Assembly: GCF_001659605.2 (NCBI RefSeq)
Contig: NC_035161.2
Coordinates: 41,621,956-41,685,955 of the forward strand
Source: Manihot esculenta
Lineage: Eukaryota; Streptophyta; Magnoliopsida; Malpighiales; Euphorbiaceae
DNA: 64,000 bases
Reading direction: 5' to 3'
The notes below the pieces were generated by a model that ran no database searches, had not been told where the DNA came from, and worked only from the letters and a program-made list of their open reading frames with translations. Positions 42,804 to 54,630 of this stretch are shown here, one piece after another. The position numbers were made by a program, and so were the translations under genes. Numbering within the stretch: the first letter of the stretch is position 1; every line of letters begins with the position of its first letter.

Positions 42804-43856
42804 GTGCCGGTTATGTATCACTAGAGAATAAAAAAAAAAAATAAAAAAGAAAGGCGTGAACTATTGAAGCTAAATTTACTCACTCATATCAAAACCCACC
42901 ATTCAGGCTAAACTAACTCACTCGTACTAAAACCTTAAATCTTATTAGATGTCAGATCATCATTATATCTAAAAAGAACAGTTATTTTATTCTCATTATT
43001 TTTATTATACAAATAATTGATAAAATTTCATCTATATTCATTTGTAATTATGAATCTTTTTATCTATAGAAGTATAGCTTAAAATTTAAAGGAAATTTTT
43101 GTGAATATTAAAATTTAATATAACTTGTATTATTTTAGTAAATAAATCATAATTTTTAATCTGAGTCTAGTAAGTCAGTTTGATTTTATGGTTGAATTTT
43201 AAATTTTCATACATGTGCTTTTAATTGTCACCATTTTAATAATCAAACTGAATATACTAGGCACGCAGAGTAGTTAGAGGGATTGGCCACCCACCGGGAA
43301 TTTTCCTCCCTATAACTTTTGGTAACCTCAACTGACATGTATAACATAAATAAATAAATGTAGTACAACTTTGACTATTTCTGTATATGAAAAATGGAAA
43401 TTAGAGGAAAAATATTAGAGTACACGTATGATACGTGTCTGGATAAGGCAGAATTCTTAAAATTCTCGGATTCCCCTCTGCTTACGAACTTAGGGATTAC
43501 GAAATCGCGTTACGTAACTAGAGAACCCAGTGAATTACTAATTAATATAAAATTAATAAAATATAAATTAAAAGGTAGATACGTGGCAATTATATAGACT
43601 AATTAATCTGCAATTAAAAAATGCTTTTACTTACTCTCCCACTTTCCATTTAATTATTTAATTTTCTTGTTTACCGTTACTTTGTAAATACTACCACCAT
43701 CACACAACGTCTCTCTTTTAAAATTTATTCATCCAAATTAATAGTCTCAATTTTTAAAAAGTTTATACTCAAATTGTATCTGGTTTGAATTTCCATCAAA
43801 TTCAAATACGTTTCCATGCATTTTCCTAAAAGGAAAACACAAACTTTTCCATTATG
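42804..43856. other. Upstream region of C2 copy 2
   Basis: An A-rich run at 42827-42850, then AT-rich DNA with no gene. TTGACT (a W-box-like core) occurs near 43372. A 67-codon plus-strand open stretch at 43394-43597 has no recognisable features. Confidence 0.5.
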
Positions 43857-43864
43857 TATAAATA
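43857..43864 (+). promoter_or_regulatory. TATA box of C2 copy 2
   Basis: TATAAATA about 196 bp before the ATG at 44053; it predicts a leader of ~165 nt that is CT-rich. A second candidate, TATATAAAT at 44005-44013, would leave only a very short leader. Confidence 0.55.
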
Positions 43865-44052
43865 GAAATCTTGTTTTGAAACTTTCAGATTGGAACAAAG
43901 TTTCCAACGTATACAAGAAATATCCCTCTTGCTTCTTCTTCCTCATTTACTCCTTCACTTGCTTTGCAATTTCAAAATCTTTCTTTAATCTCTCCGTCTC
44001 TCTCTATATAAATCTATACACAGCAGCCTCTCTCTCGACATCTCCATCCACC

Positions 44053-44607
44053 ATGAGAAGCACGTGCCGCACTCTAGAAATTACACTCTTGTCATGTGAA
44101 GACTTGCGTATTCATCGAAAATGGGTGAAGAAGAACACGTACGTCATGGTTCGAACAGACCATCTAAATTATTGCACCTCAAAGTTGGATACTGAAGGAG
44201 GAGCCTACCCTTCTTGGAACCAAAAGCTCACCCTCGACATGCCCGTGCATGAACCCTTTATTACGTTAGAGGTTCACTGCAAGACGGCTTCTGGGGACAG
44301 AACAATCGGCACGGCCAGAATGTCATCCACTGATTTCATGGGAGGATATTTACCGTTGAATTATTTGAACTTCTTGAGTTATAGATTAAGAGATGCGAAA
44401 GGGGAAAGAAATGGAATTATTAACGTCTCTGTGAAGGTGATCAAACTGCCGGAATATATGTCTTCTGATTATGAAAATAAGATGTCTGAAAATAACGTTT
44501 GTTCTATGATGTCAAAGTCGAAGCTGATACCAGCGGTTTCCGTTGACGGCGGCAAGAATTTAGGCTTTGTGACTGGTATTCCTGTTTGGGGTGGCAATCA
44601 TGAATAA
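44053..44607 (+). CDS. C2-domain protein, BAP1/BAP2-like (copy 2)
   Basis: Intronless, 184 aa, paralogue of 36984-37538. The C2 domain is visible as LEITLLSCEDLRIHRKWVKK, GGAYPSWNQKLTLDMPVHEP, ITLEVHCK, GGYLPLNYLNFLSYRLRD and GIINVSVKV, with the C-terminal VTGIPVWGGNHE. A longer frame reaches back to an ATG at 43816, but that ATG lies upstream of the better TATA box and the extra ~79 residues are hydrophobic 5'-UTR translation. The ATG at 44053 aligns with the start of copy 1. The domain cores are similar, while the linker (residues ~140-170) has diverged and lost the Ser-rich run of copy 1. A role in membrane-associated defence or cell-death control is inferred from the family. Confidence 0.9.
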   Translation: MRSTCRTLEITLLSCEDLRIHRKWVKKNTYVMVRTDHLNYCTSKLDTEGGAYPSWNQKLTLDMPVHEPFITLEVHCKTASGDRTIGTARMSSTDFMGGYLPLNYLNFLSYRLRDAKGERNGIINVSVKVIKLPEYMSSDYENKMSENNVCSMMSKSKLIPAVSVDGGKNLGFVTGIPVWGGNHE

Positions 44608-45510
44608 TTCAGTTTCAAATAAATTTGTGGAGGTTGATGTTTATGCGTTTTTTTTTTACCTCTTATTTACACTCTATTCGGTAAAATTAATAGCCAATAA
44701 TTATTTGATAAAAGTTAATAAAAAGTTAATAAAAAGTTAATTTCTCATAATAAATTATGTGATCATTTAATTATTTTTTAAAAAACTTACTTTAATCAAA
44801 AGTTAAACTCAAACTCTTTGTAACTTTGAAAATTAATAAATAATCTCAATGCCTTTTTATTTATTTTCTTCTGGAAAAAGAAAACTTGAGGTTTTTCACT
44901 TTGTTGAACTTAAATAACTTTATTATTCTTAAAATTTAAACGCTTTTTTAAAGTAAATTCAATTCAATAACTTACAATTTTTTCTTTCCATAAATTAAGT
45001 CATAACTCTCAACTTCCGTGTTGGTATTTGATTATTGCATATTCAAGGAATCGAGGAGTGTATTTAATATTGTCGTTGAGATATCACCCTTTTTTTTTAT
45101 ATAAAATGTTTGTAAAAATAATTATATTTGATTTAAAATTAAATTTAATATTTCTTTAGTTTTATAACTCTAGAATAATAAAATAAAAAAAAAATTCTCT
45201 AATGGCAGCTTAGCCTTATTTAACATTGAGTTTCAGGATTAAAAAATAGAATTTTAATTTTTTAAAAAGATTTATAAAAAATATTTTATAACTTTAATTG
45301 TCTCCGGAGTAAGATACATCAAACTTTTTTAACTTAATATATATATATATATAAATTGTACTTTTCAATAATAGTAGTATATATATGTTACAAGAGAAAA
45401 GAGATTTAAATCTCATAAATTCATTTAAATGCATCTAGCATCATGTTAAATTTGCTTTTTTTTGTGTTGAAAGTTATTTATAATTTGAAAGTGTACAAGA
45501 AGTTCAAAGG
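44608..45510. other. AT-rich spacer between C2 copy 2 and tRNA-Gly
   Basis: 3' UTR of the C2 gene, then AT-rich DNA with a small AAGTTAATAA tandem near 44713-44742 and a TA microsatellite at ~45336-45353. No gene is seen. Confidence 0.55.
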
Positions 45511-45581
45511 GCACCAGTGGTCTAGTGGTAGAATAGTACCCTGCCACGGTACAGACCCGGGTTCGATTCCCGGCTGGTGCA
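45511..45581 (+). tRNA. trnG-GCC: tRNA-Gly (anticodon GCC)
   Basis: 71 nt with a perfect 7-bp acceptor stem (GCACCAG / CTGGTGC) and an A discriminator. The D arm has TAGTGGTAGAA (A box). The anticodon stem TACC/GGTA closes the loop CTGCCAC with GCC at 45543-45545, and the T arm CCGGGTTCGATTCCCGG carries the B box. CCA is not encoded and there is no intron, as expected for a nuclear gene. The nearest run of four or more T lies over 100 nt downstream, which is unusual for Pol III termination. Confidence 0.97.
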
Positions 45582-46929
45582 ATACAGTGGAGCCATGAGG
45601 ATAACTGTGCTCTTGTGATGGATGGGTCTGTCACTATCATTTGATTTCGGATGATTAAACAGCACAACTGAGTTTCACTACTTAAACAAACCCTTTTTCC
45701 ATATTTTTTTAGTTACTTCCCTCTTTTAATCAAAATCTAAATTTGATTTTAAATTGCTATGGTTATTAAGTATAAAATATGCACTGAATTGGTGCACTAC
45801 TTGCTATCAAATTTATTTACATATCAAGAAAAATATTAAATAAACTTTTATAATATCATACAAAATTTCAATTTATTTTACAATAATTTCTTGTAAAGTT
45901 AAAAGACCGACTAATTCAAAACGTTTTCTCCTAGGCGTAGAATTGAAGCTTTCACCACTCATTACTTGATCTCTTCAAAAGGTTTTACTTGCAGCATTGG
46001 TCCAAACAAAAGGACCTCATTTTATAAACTTAGTTACCAGTGCCGTGATGTATGGTATGTAAATATGTAACCAATTCATGAAAGCTGCAAACTTTAATTA
46101 ACATTATGTTAGGAAGATGAGGCATAATGCAGTCCCTATATTTGAACTAAAGACTATTCTAAATAAGCTTTTAACAAAGTCAAAAAAGAATAAATTGGAT
46201 TGTTTGAAAAATCTTATAACCTTCTAAGGAAGGTCATTTAGGTCGCCCAAGAAACACATGAAACCGTTCCAAGCCACTCAAGCAGTTTATATTACAAAGA
46301 GGAGACTCCTGAAAAGTAAAGTTCCAAGAAAAGCAAGAATTCTTTCATTCCAAATAAAAAATTATTATTGAAAAGAAAATCAATTGAGTTCAATTAAACT
46401 ATTGCAAGTTTTGTTATTCCACTGGGAGTTTATCAACACAAGGAGAGCCACTCGCTATGTGAAGGGAAGGCATTCTTTTTAGTAACTACCCTACTTGCAG
46501 TAGTAATGGAACCCAAAAGCCATACATAAAGACCCAGCCTCTATTCCAGCAGGTGAATCCTGTTGGGGCAATGAAGATAAAATGCAGCCCCGTGCCAAAG
46601 AGCTTTGCTTGCAATTACAACATTATCATCCGAGTTTATGATGAGACAAGGTGCAGCTGACCCCTAATTTTTTCAACTGTGGGCTAATTTACAAAACAAG
46701 TACCAACAACCCACTACTCATTCTTTAATGAGTAACAGTTAAAATATCATATTATATTAGGCAGAAGACTCAGAATAGTTACGAACAATCAGATGATTAC
46801 TTTGTTACTGGCACAGGCTAGATTCAGTCTCCAGCTAAAACGGCCCACTGCTAGCAAGATGGTCATGTGCACACAACAACACAGACAAGTAAAGAAGTTA
46901 TAGCCAGAACACTTGTCTGCACCTAGTTT
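45582..46929. other. Intergenic region and 3' UTR of the RING gene
   Basis: 45582-46400 shows no gene. 46420-46929 is GC-balanced and probably the 3' UTR of the minus-strand RING gene. Confidence 0.55.
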
Positions 46930-49900
46930 TTATACTTCTTCACTATCAATTTGGTTGCTTGCCTTTAGAATGTTGAACTTGCAGAGAGGGCAGGTTGCGT
47001 TGATGTAAAGCCACTTTTCAATGCACATGCTGTGGAAATGGTGATGACAAGGAAGTTCACGCAGCTCATTCCCATCTTCATATGCAGAAATGCAAATGCA
47101 GCATTCCTGAAAGTTGTAATAACAAAGACACATTAGAAATGACTGAGATATAGAACAAATATACAAGCTCCAAAGCCCCATACTATGTATCGATTCAGGG
47201 TCAAATCCACAATTTAGCATATCATTTGGAAATGTAAAAACTACTGGGATGCAAATATGATCCAATACCAGGTTAGTTTTTGGTAAAAGATACCTAAAAA
47301 AAGAAAAAAGAGGAGAAACCTCAGCAGTAATTATGAACCAACTGTTTTTTCTTTTTCTGTTCAATTTGGTTTTTAGGCCTAACAGCCCACCCGACACTTG
47401 GCCATTTGAGCTAAAAACTCCATGGACCCATCACAAACCACTCACAATTAAGCGCAATACATTTGTTTTGAAGTGATTACAACTTTCTGCTTCTGGAATA
47501 CTTACAGCATCCTCATGAGAGAGGAGACGCTCAGTGGGCGTATCAATTTCACATTCAGTCATCGTCCCTCCAAAACATGCTTGAATGTCACCATTGATTT
47601 TTTCAGGATCTCCTTTCCTGCAGAACTTGTACTTGGGCAATCGATCAATTTCTTCCTTTGTTGCTCCTTCCTGTTTTTAAATTATGAGGCATATGAAATC
47701 AGGCACATTGTACAAAGAACAAGGAGTAAATAATATTAATAACGGCACTAAAGCACTTAAAACAAGCCACTAAAGCATTATCACCGTGCATAAACAAAAT
47801 TACATACAATAATGCCAAGGGCTTTCCAAGATCTAGCCCTTAAGCTTGTAAATAACAGGTGAAATTTACAACTGACGTATCCAGATGACTGCAATTAAAA
47901 AAGGCAAATAGTTCCACCAATTCAAGATAACAGTAATGTTCACTCATCGTATTCCTGACAGTGAGGTATCTACTGTAAATTGATCTTCAAACTCATCCAA
48001 GAAAATTTGAATAAAAATAATTTCTCAATTCAAAATTTCCAATAGTTCCAGAGCAAAAAAAAGGAGACAACAGAATTTGTATCGCCTCCTAAGTAGGGGC
48101 AACAATGTAATTTAGCCCAAGACATTTCATGATGAAAATCTCAATGTTAAATCATCCAATCATAATTTTTGAGCTAAGTGACTGCAGCTTGTTAGTTTGG
48201 TTTGGAAAATATATGCAGAAGCACCTGGGTCTCTTTCTAAAATCTTCCTCATCAAATATGAATATATTGTACTGACAAAGACAAATATCCTTGGTCCCAG
48301 ACTGCTTGATCATAAATAAACAGTTATTAAAAAAATATTTCCATCATAATGTGCCTTGAGCTGAGAGATTTACCTACTATCTTTTCATTTGCTATCTAAA
48401 ATGTTGTCAGTTGTCACTTGAATTAGCTTATCCCTAAAGAGAAGTTGTAATATAAGCTTAGTTTCACATATATCCATGCATGCACATACACGTTGAAAAT
48501 GTGGGGGAAAAAAAAAAAGCACTCCATGAACTGTGAGGAAGATATGACAAAAGTGAATTACCCTATCGGTCATGGCATATAAGATTCCGATTATACATGG
48601 AAGGCAGCAGCAAATAGCAATACCAATAAGAGATGCAACAGCAACACAGATAATTACAAAGATCACATCGAAAGCAAGAAATGTGATACAAAGCCTGCAA
48701 AACAAACCAGTAAACAAGTCAATACACATGCAAACATCTTGATGTGACCTATAGCAGATTGAAGGAAAATTTTGTTGAAACAAACCAGTATAGCTGAGGT
48801 GAATCTTGTGGCACATTTTGTCCACCAGCGGTAACCCAGTAGAATCCGGCAATCCACCAGACAAATGAAAACATGGTATTTGCAGATTCCAGGTTCTTTA
48901 CAACACTGCAGAAATGAGTGCGAGGATTTAAAGTACAGGCCAGAACCTTCGTCAATCTTAACCAAGCGAAGATCATTGAATTCAAAACAATTAGGCAACA
49001 CCCACCAATTTCCCAATGCTCACAACAGATCCTAAATTATTTTTCAGATAATAGGGATATCTAAATAATGAGAGAAGAATGCTCAAAGATTACACATTGA
49101 ACGCAAATACATTAACAACTAAGTCAAAAATCAGAAAACGAATAATGGCCCCCCGCTCCTCCCACATTCGTAAATGAGGAGTTCAATATCACTTATTTCG
49201 AAGAGAGAAGAAATCCAGAGATGATCACAGGATGCTACAAAATCTATCTAATTTATCATCTTCTTTAAGGGGGAAAAAAAATATTTGTCCTATTCTCCAT
49301 AGAAACAAACATATAATCGAGCCAAAAAAAAGGGGGGGGGGGGGGGGGGGAAAGAAAAAGATACCTAGTTTCATCATCATTGGCCCGCTCTTCAGCCCCA
49401 TAGTCCACAGAGATATCTCCATCGCTCCCCGATCCCGAAGTGGAATCGCCACTTGGCCAAGCCCCAGTCACTCCCAATCCCAGATTTCTTCTAGTACGCC
49501 GTCTGTACTCGAATATAACACAGGCAATATGCAACACGCACTGCATACCGTACCCAATAATCCACAGCCTCAACGGCACCTCAGCTTGCTCCTTGACGCT
49601 AAGCCCCAAAACCACAACAGCAATCCCCACTAACACCAAATTCCACAACACATCGAGCACAATAATAGGCTTGGAGTAGGCCCAGTCGCTCTGGCGCTCC
49701 TCGAGCTGCTCGGCCGCATTTTCACGCACCCGGACAGAGGGTTCCCGTAGCATCATGCGGCGGCTGCTGGCTCGCCTGAGAAGCCGAGCAGCCGCACCAC
49801 GAAGAGGCTGCGGTGGGCGCCGTAGGAGACGTCGGCTTCGTAGGAGGTGATCGGCAATTGAGTGGGTGAGGAGAGGAGAGGTGTCGACAGAGTCCGACGT

Positions 49901-49933
49901 CGGAGACGAGGCGGAAGGATTTGTATTGTGCAT
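46930..49933 (-). CDS. RING-H2 E3 ubiquitin ligase, multi-pass membrane type (At1g12760/At4g11680-like), five exons
   Basis: Exons: 49365-49933, 48786-48905, 48562-48694, 47506-47670, 46930-47106. They total 1164 nt (387 aa) with all junctions in frame. The N-terminus is Ser/Arg-rich ([12 protein letters not shown]). Hydrophobic segments follow: [17 protein letters not shown], a second around [18 protein letters not shown], one in [13 protein letters not shown], and two in [20 protein letters not shown] / [13 protein letters not shown]. After a cytosolic linker with an acidic patch, a C-terminal RING-H2 finger reads CCICIS-(x)n-[21 protein letters not shown], with all eight metal ligands present (C3H2C3). 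It should transfer ubiquitin from an E2 at a cell membrane; the target is unknown. The ATG at 49933 (MHNTNPS) is chosen because upstream in-frame codons lack an ATG. Intron 1 has a 19-base homopolymer 15 nt after the donor. Confidence 0.93.
49332..49350. repeat. G19 homopolymer in intron 1 of the RING gene
   Basis: Nineteen G on the plus strand (C19 in the transcript), flanked by A-runs, starting 15 nt after the exon 1 donor at 49364. Confidence 0.85.
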
Positions 49934-51563
49934 TTTTTGAAAGATAGATTCCAATAACAAGGAGGCGATTTTGAAAAGCTTGATTTTTCAAATACCCATC
50001 TGGGTAGCTTTATTTGAAATTATTGAAATTTGAAATTTGAAATTCCGAGGAAGGAATTGAGAAATCGAAATTTGGAAATGGAATTGAAATCGAAAAGGAG
50101 CGTTTGCATGTACAAGGGAATATTTTGGTACAAACAAATAATTTAGAAGAGTTTCTGGTTTTGTAGGGATCTGATTTGGGGACTTTCTACTGTTTAAGAA
50201 GATTTAAAATCCAATCCAGAAAGCCAAAAGCTGACAACCCCTGGTATTCTCGTATTAAATTGGTACCCGCGACTTAAGAGGACCACGTGTCATTGGAAAT
50301 CAATCTGCTGCCGTTTCGGTTGAAAGCGTAGTGACAGTAGAAAAATGTCGTTTTCGGTGCAAACGCGAGTGGGAGTAGGAAAATCAAAAGCAACGTACGA
50401 TATTGGGCACCGGGAGTCGCCGGGGCTCGCCAGGCTATCTCGCGCTGGATTTTCTAATTTTACTCGTCAAGTGATGAACATTTCTTTGCTAAGATAAGGA
50501 TTTTTTTGGACAATGCAGTTGTAGGGCATGAAACGAGACTCAACAGAACATTGTAAAGGAAATGGGCCCATAAGAGTCCAAAGAAATCTACATTCTGACA
50601 CCGACTTACAGATCGTATCCTAACTCCAACTAGCCCAACTTAGTTTATAGGATCTCTGATTTTCTATCGAAGAACCATCGCCTCCAGAGGTCCACTTTCA
50701 TTGCCGACGCTCCAAACCCAGCAACTCATATCAAGAGAAGCTACCAAATACAAGAACCCCATCATAACTCTTTCAAGTCTCAAATGAAACAAGTTGAGAG
50801 GATCCAAAGCGATTAAGCAGAAACATATTCTCCAAGCTCTTTCTAAACTAAGAATAGCTCCAACATCTCACTTTTTTATAGCCTTGAGGGAACCAAACTT
50901 CGAATTGCTTGGGCATCTACCCCATGGAGGTTCTATCACCCGTGTCATGCATGAACATCTCTTGAACGAAGAAACTTTTCCCACTCTTAACTCTATTCTA
51001 TCACTTATGATCTGGAGAACATAACCAAGAAATATCAATAAACAAAAGAGCTAAACTCAAAGCCTCTTTCGAACTAGACGAGGAGAATCATAGCTAGAAG
51101 ACTTCAAAACTATACAATCAAAAGAGAAGACCATCTCCTGTCCTGAGAGCATGGGAGATCCACAAACAATTGCTCAGTTGGACCGAGAAAACAAGATCAG
51201 GGAACTAAAAAAAGAAATAATCTCTCTCTCTCTCTAAATATGCTAGATACGACCAAATTATGATTTATTAAGGTTATATTAGATCTATATACATTCCACA
51301 TATATAAATTTATAATTAAATTTACATAACATTATAAAAATATATATTTGTATTTTTTGGCATATACACACAATGGTTGAATTTTCCTATGATATGATAA
51401 TATATACAAATCACATTCATTAGGATCATGACACTGTATTAGAGAATCAAATCAAAGCCTTTAATCGCACTACTAATCGATACGAAATTGAGTTGTATTC
51501 CTCCTTGCTATTCTCACCTTATTTTAGTGCGTATAAAAAATAAATCTATTGAAAAGTCTTAAC
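49934..51563. other. RING gene promoter, then unassigned intergenic DNA
   Basis: 49934-50120 holds the leader, with short GAAATTTG repeats at ~50015-50080. 50560-51210 is GC-balanced with a 76-codon plus-strand open stretch (50794-51024) that I do not recognise; its texture suggests an old repeat. A CT microsatellite lies at 51221-51235. From 51485 the sequence is the first part of a ~166-bp tandem unit (separate entry). Confidence 0.5.
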
Positions 51564-51568
51564 TAAAT
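51485..51568 (+). repeat. ~166-bp tandem unit, copy 1, left half (split by the insertion)
   Basis: Starts AAATTGAGTTGTATTCCT and ends GAAAAGTCTTAACTAAAT. It continues after the 3.2 kb insertion at 54815-54896. The same unit, uninterrupted, follows at 54897-55062. Confidence 0.85.
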
Positions 51569-51843
51569 TGTAACAGCCCGGCCCCGTACGACCGGCCCTG
51601 TTACCGCTCACAGCCCGTTACACCTCCTGGGGGCGGCCACTGTGAGCAGCTCTTAACATCCCTTCACCCTCACGGGTTCCAGGCAGGATTTGTCCCTCGG
51701 GGGAGCCAGTACGGCCCGCCCTAGCCCGAGTGGATTTGGCCCAATTCCTTCCTCTGGGAATTAGGTCGCCTCCCCCACTGCTCGAACCCTTGACCTCCCA
51801 CTTTAAGGGAATAGTCTGGTGAGAGTGAGTACCAATTCTTCTA
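51569..51843 (-). repeat. 275-bp unit, copy A (left arm of the palindrome)
   Basis: Inverted copy of 51845-52119, separated by one base (51844). GC-rich. The outer edge is TGTAACAGCCCGG and the inner edge ACCAATTCTTCTA. It contains a tRNA B-box-like GGTTCGAGC (minus strand). Confidence 0.92.
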
Positions 51844-51844
51844 C

Positions 51845-52119
51845 TAGAAGAATTGGTACTCACTCTCACCAGACTATTCCCTTAAAGTGGGAGGTCAAGG
51901 GTTCGAGCAGTGGGGGAGGCGACCTAATTCCCAGAGGAAGGAATTGGGCCAAATCCACTCGGGCTAGGGCGGGCCGTACTGGCTCCCCCGAGGGACAAAT
52001 CCTGCCTGGAACCCGTGAGGGTGAAGGGATGTTAAGAGCTGCTCACAGTGGCCGCCCCCAGGAGGTGTAACGGGCTGTGAGCGGTAACAGGGCCGGTCGT
52101 ACGGGGCCGGGCTGTTACA
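51845..52119 (+). repeat. 275-bp unit, copy B (right arm of the palindrome)
   Basis: Mirror of copy A about position 51844. By eye the arms are identical or nearly so over the full length. Confidence 0.92.
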
Positions 52120-52129
52120 TAAAAAGGAG

Positions 52130-52404
52130 TAGAAGAATTGGTACTCACTCTCACCAGACTATTCCCTTAAAGTGGGAGGTCAAGGGTTCGAGCAGTGGGG
52201 GAGGCGACCTAATTCCCAGAGGAAGGAATTGGGCCAAATCCACTCGGGCTAGGGCGGGCCGTACTGGCTCCCCCGAGGGACAAATCCTGCCTGGAACCCG
52301 TGAGGGTGAAGGGATGTTAAGAGCTGCTCACAGTGGCCGCCCCCAGGAGGTGTAACGGGCTGTGAGCGGTAACAGGGCCGGTCGTACGGGGCCGGGCTGT
52401 TACA
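52130..52404 (+). repeat. 275-bp unit, copy C (direct repeat of copy B)
   Basis: Same orientation as copy B after a 10-bp spacer (TAAAAAGGAG), and essentially identical to it. Its end CCGGGCTGTTACA faces another TGTAACAGCCCGG at 52409 across TAAC, making a second, small palindrome. Confidence 0.92.
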
Positions 52405-53889
52405 TAACTGTAACAGCCCGGAAACCGGTACCCTCTTTGTAACGGCCCAAACTGCTCGGCACTAGGATCCAGATCGGCTTAAGGCCGCCGGGACCCGTAG
52501 TAAGCCTGCTATGAACTCTGTGTACCTGTTAAAATCCCATACATGATCCGACTGGACTATTACTTTTTAAAACTTGTCTTTAAAACTACCAGACTTAACC
52601 TTTAAAACACTGTCCTATAGGTCCAACCATATGAACCAAATGCTCAGATATACTAATCTGAACTAGCCCTCTGGCTATCTATAATACACCAGTGACACGT
52701 TACCAAGTAACCTCCATGCATTATGCGCACAGCAGCACAGAACCCACTCTGTAAGGGTCAGCATATCATAAGTTAACTTGGCTACCATAGAGTCACAGGA
52801 ATCAAACCTGGTCTTCTCTAGTGGTCTACTCTGTGGATCACAGGAATCAAACCTGGTCTTTCCTATTGCACTGGTCTTGGGTCAAAGGAAGTAATCCCTG
52901 TCTTCCCTCACAGTTATAATTCACTGGGTTTTCGATACACAACATGTATTAAGCCTGGTTTGACTCATTGCTCATCATTAAACTGAAAACAGGATACATG
53001 CATATACAAGGGATGAAACATACTATAGACAATAGGCAAAAGCACATTCTAATACATTTATACCTTAACTGACTAACTATTACATCACTTTACATATATC
53101 CTTTTACATACATCATGTCCACACTATGCTATACACAAACATACTGAAGCCAACACTCTGATGCTTCTGACTTCCCAGCTAACCCTGTACCTGCAAAACT
53201 GGGATTAAGGGAAAGGGATGAGCTTCTAAAGCCCAGTGAGTAGAAACATTGAAAACAGTTCATTCATACGCACTATATATGAAAAATGCATCACAACACA
53301 AGCATCTCAATATATCTTGGATTAGACATGACCCCAAAACTCCCTCGACGGGCTATTGAAGTCGCCTTGGTCCAATCCCCACTAAGGTAGACATGACCCC
53401 AAAAATACCCTCTGTCAACACTGGCCCCCCAAAGGAGCTACACAGGGCATTCCAACAAGTAATTGCCCAACTGACCTGACACAATGACAGGAGCCGAAGC
53501 TTAGGCTATTGGAGTCGCCTGGGTCCACCTAATCTCTGATCACATAATATGCAATGCTTCACATTCGTGATTCTAATGCAATCACCCTAATACATATCAT
53601 AGCATTCATGATGCATGAACTATGCTAAAGCATTATGTTTCTTTAATAAAAGATTAAGTTTAGTTCTACTCACCTCTAGCCAATGCTTGGCTAACCCTGG
53701 GCTAACTCTGCAAACTCTGAAGCAACACTCACTGCTGCTCTCTCTGGTTCCTCTGTTCTGTGCCTACACAGATGGACTCAAGTGAGGGACCAACATACTC
53801 TAACATACCTCTAAACATCTCCCCTTAAGACCCCTTAAAACACCTCAAAACATGCATGCAAAACAAGCAAAGGAAAGCTGGACAAGGCA

Positions 53890-54630
53890 CCTTCGGCAGC
53901 ACCTTCGGCGGCCGAATGTTTCCTCCAGAGACGAAAGTCAGGCATGTTCGGCGGCCTAACTTGGACTTTCGGGGGCCGAACCTGGGTTCATCCAGAACTC
54001 AGTTTCGTGCACAAGAACGCCTGCCATCCGAACTTCAACCCTCCAAACATGCATCCAACCTCTCCAAACATACTCTAAACACTTAATCATGCATATAGGA
54101 GTCTTAAACACATTAAAACTCCAACAAATAACACACAACAACCACAAACAAAGCATAGGATCCATACACCCTAATATGCACAACTCATGCATACACATGC
54201 ACAACTCCCCTTTCCCCTCATCAAACTCATTTAAAACATAATTAAAACCAAGGATTCACACTTACCTATTGAAGAACAAAGGCTGGCGTGACTCCTAACT
54301 TGAAGAGATGGAGATTCAAGCTTCACAAGCTCCTAAACTCCACAACTTCTCAAAACTCCCTTTAACTCACTTAAAACCTACTTTTCTTTGAAAGATTTTA
54401 TGTAAAACGATGGAAGATCATTGAGAGAAAGCATGAGCAAGTTCCTGAACCAAAGGAGAGCCTAAGCACCTCCTTAGTCGGCCAAAAGCACTTTTAAAAG
54501 TGCACCACCGCTTCACGTTGGGTGGCCAAAGCTCCATGCAACACCTCACCACTTTAGGGGGCCGAACCTTAAGTTTAGGGGGCCGAACGTGGGGTACTTT
54601 CGGCAGCCGAACTTTAACTTTAGGGGGCCG
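53890..54630. repeat. Clusters of the TTCGGCGGCCGAA-type palindrome in the composite LTR
   Basis: About seven copies or variants at 53890-53982 and 54550-54630. Several have drifted to TTAGGGGGCCGAA. They sit at positions matching the clusters of solo LTR 1. Confidence 0.75.

Noticed and set aside
43816..44052. N-terminal extension of C2 copy 2
   Set aside because: It starts upstream of the better TATA box, is hydrophobic and has no counterpart in copy 1.
51618..52355. Three nearly identical 83-92 codon frames (MRVSTNSS... and relatives) as a small gene family
   Set aside because: They are translations of the three 275-bp repeat copies; identity comes from DNA duplication. Composition is GC-rich repeat-like, with no start context or domain.
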